A DNA stretch of 22,213 nt from CAYZJB01 sp964602985 (GTDB taxonomy: Bacteria > CLD3 > SB21), in contig CAZRTJ010000036.1 of NCBI GenBank assembly GCA_964602985.1, positions 1 to 22,213 on the forward strand, read 5' to 3'. The notes under the pieces were generated by a model. It was not told where the DNA came from and ran no database searches. It saw nothing but the letters and a program-made list of their open reading frames with translations. Below, piece after piece: positions 22,155-22,213 of this stretch. The position numbers and the translations under genes are program-made. Numbering within the stretch: position 1 is the stretch's first letter; each line of letters begins with the position of its first letter.

Positions 22155-22213
22155 TGCTCAGTAGCTCAATGGTAGAGCAATCGGCTGTTAACCGATGGGT
22201 TGTAGGTTCGAGT
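22155..22213 (+). tRNA. tRNA-Asn (GTT), 3' end beyond the window
   Basis: Acceptor TGCTCAG, D arm GCTC-AATGGTA-GAGC, anticodon arm ATCGG-CTGTTAA-CCGAT with anticodon GTT (22187-22189), variable loop GGGTT, T-stem GTAGG and T-loop TTCGAGT. The window stops at the end of the T-loop; the T-stem second strand and acceptor 3' strand are missing. Confidence 0.93.

Overview
The window looks like a chromosomal piece from a member of the FCB group, most likely near Chlorobiota, Ignavibacteriota or Kapabacteria rather than classical Bacteroidales. The basis is a large surface protein ending in a type IX secretion (T9SS) sorting tail with the NFPNPFNP motif, a second large protein built from the same kind of repeats, and housekeeping genes compatible with that group. 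Where a promoter can be read it is of sigma-70 type (TTGAxx, 17 bp, TAxxxT). The lineage is an inference; no 16S or marker gene is present.

Layout. Positions 1-8850 (all minus strand) form an exported-protein region: a CsgG/LpoB-like lipid- or membrane-associated protein, followed 14 bp later by a large Asp-box plus fibronectin-III protein whose frame is broken by one base near 787, and upstream of them a 1296-residue leucine-rich-repeat T9SS cargo with 12 near-identical 21-residue repeats. Between and before them lie two short reading frames that look like worn stubs of further exported proteins.

Positions 8851-12345 are an accessory region: an intact DUF433 antitoxin, its toxin (DUF5615 type) reduced to its two ends, a fragment of a DUF4143 ATPase gene, an intact DUF4143 AAA ATPase with a perfect inverted repeat over its start codon, a second toxin 3' end, and a HARE-HTH protein with a PD...ExK motif. 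The pieces fit one model: an antitoxin-toxin-ATPase module was tandemly duplicated and then each copy decayed in a different place.

Positions 12346-22213 are mostly housekeeping: MFS transporter and ribose-5-phosphate isomerase B (overlapping), a 7Fe-type ferredoxin with its own promoter and terminator, then on the plus strand an M28 peptidase lipoprotein, a type II NADH dehydrogenase (ATGA overlap) and PurQ. A 232-bp array of palindromic repeats separates purQ from a convergent operon on the minus strand: CDF metal transporter, PgeF/YfiH multicopper-oxidase-like enzyme, PAS/DHp sensor protein lacking an ATPase domain, and a TrmJ-type RNA methyltransferase. The window ends inside a plus-strand tRNA-Asn(GTT) with a clear promoter.

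The most interesting points are the reconstructed toxin/ATPase relics, the operator-over-start-codon at the ATPase gene, the higher-order duplication in the LRR gene, the 124-bp super-repeat, and the restriction-like HARE-HTH protein.
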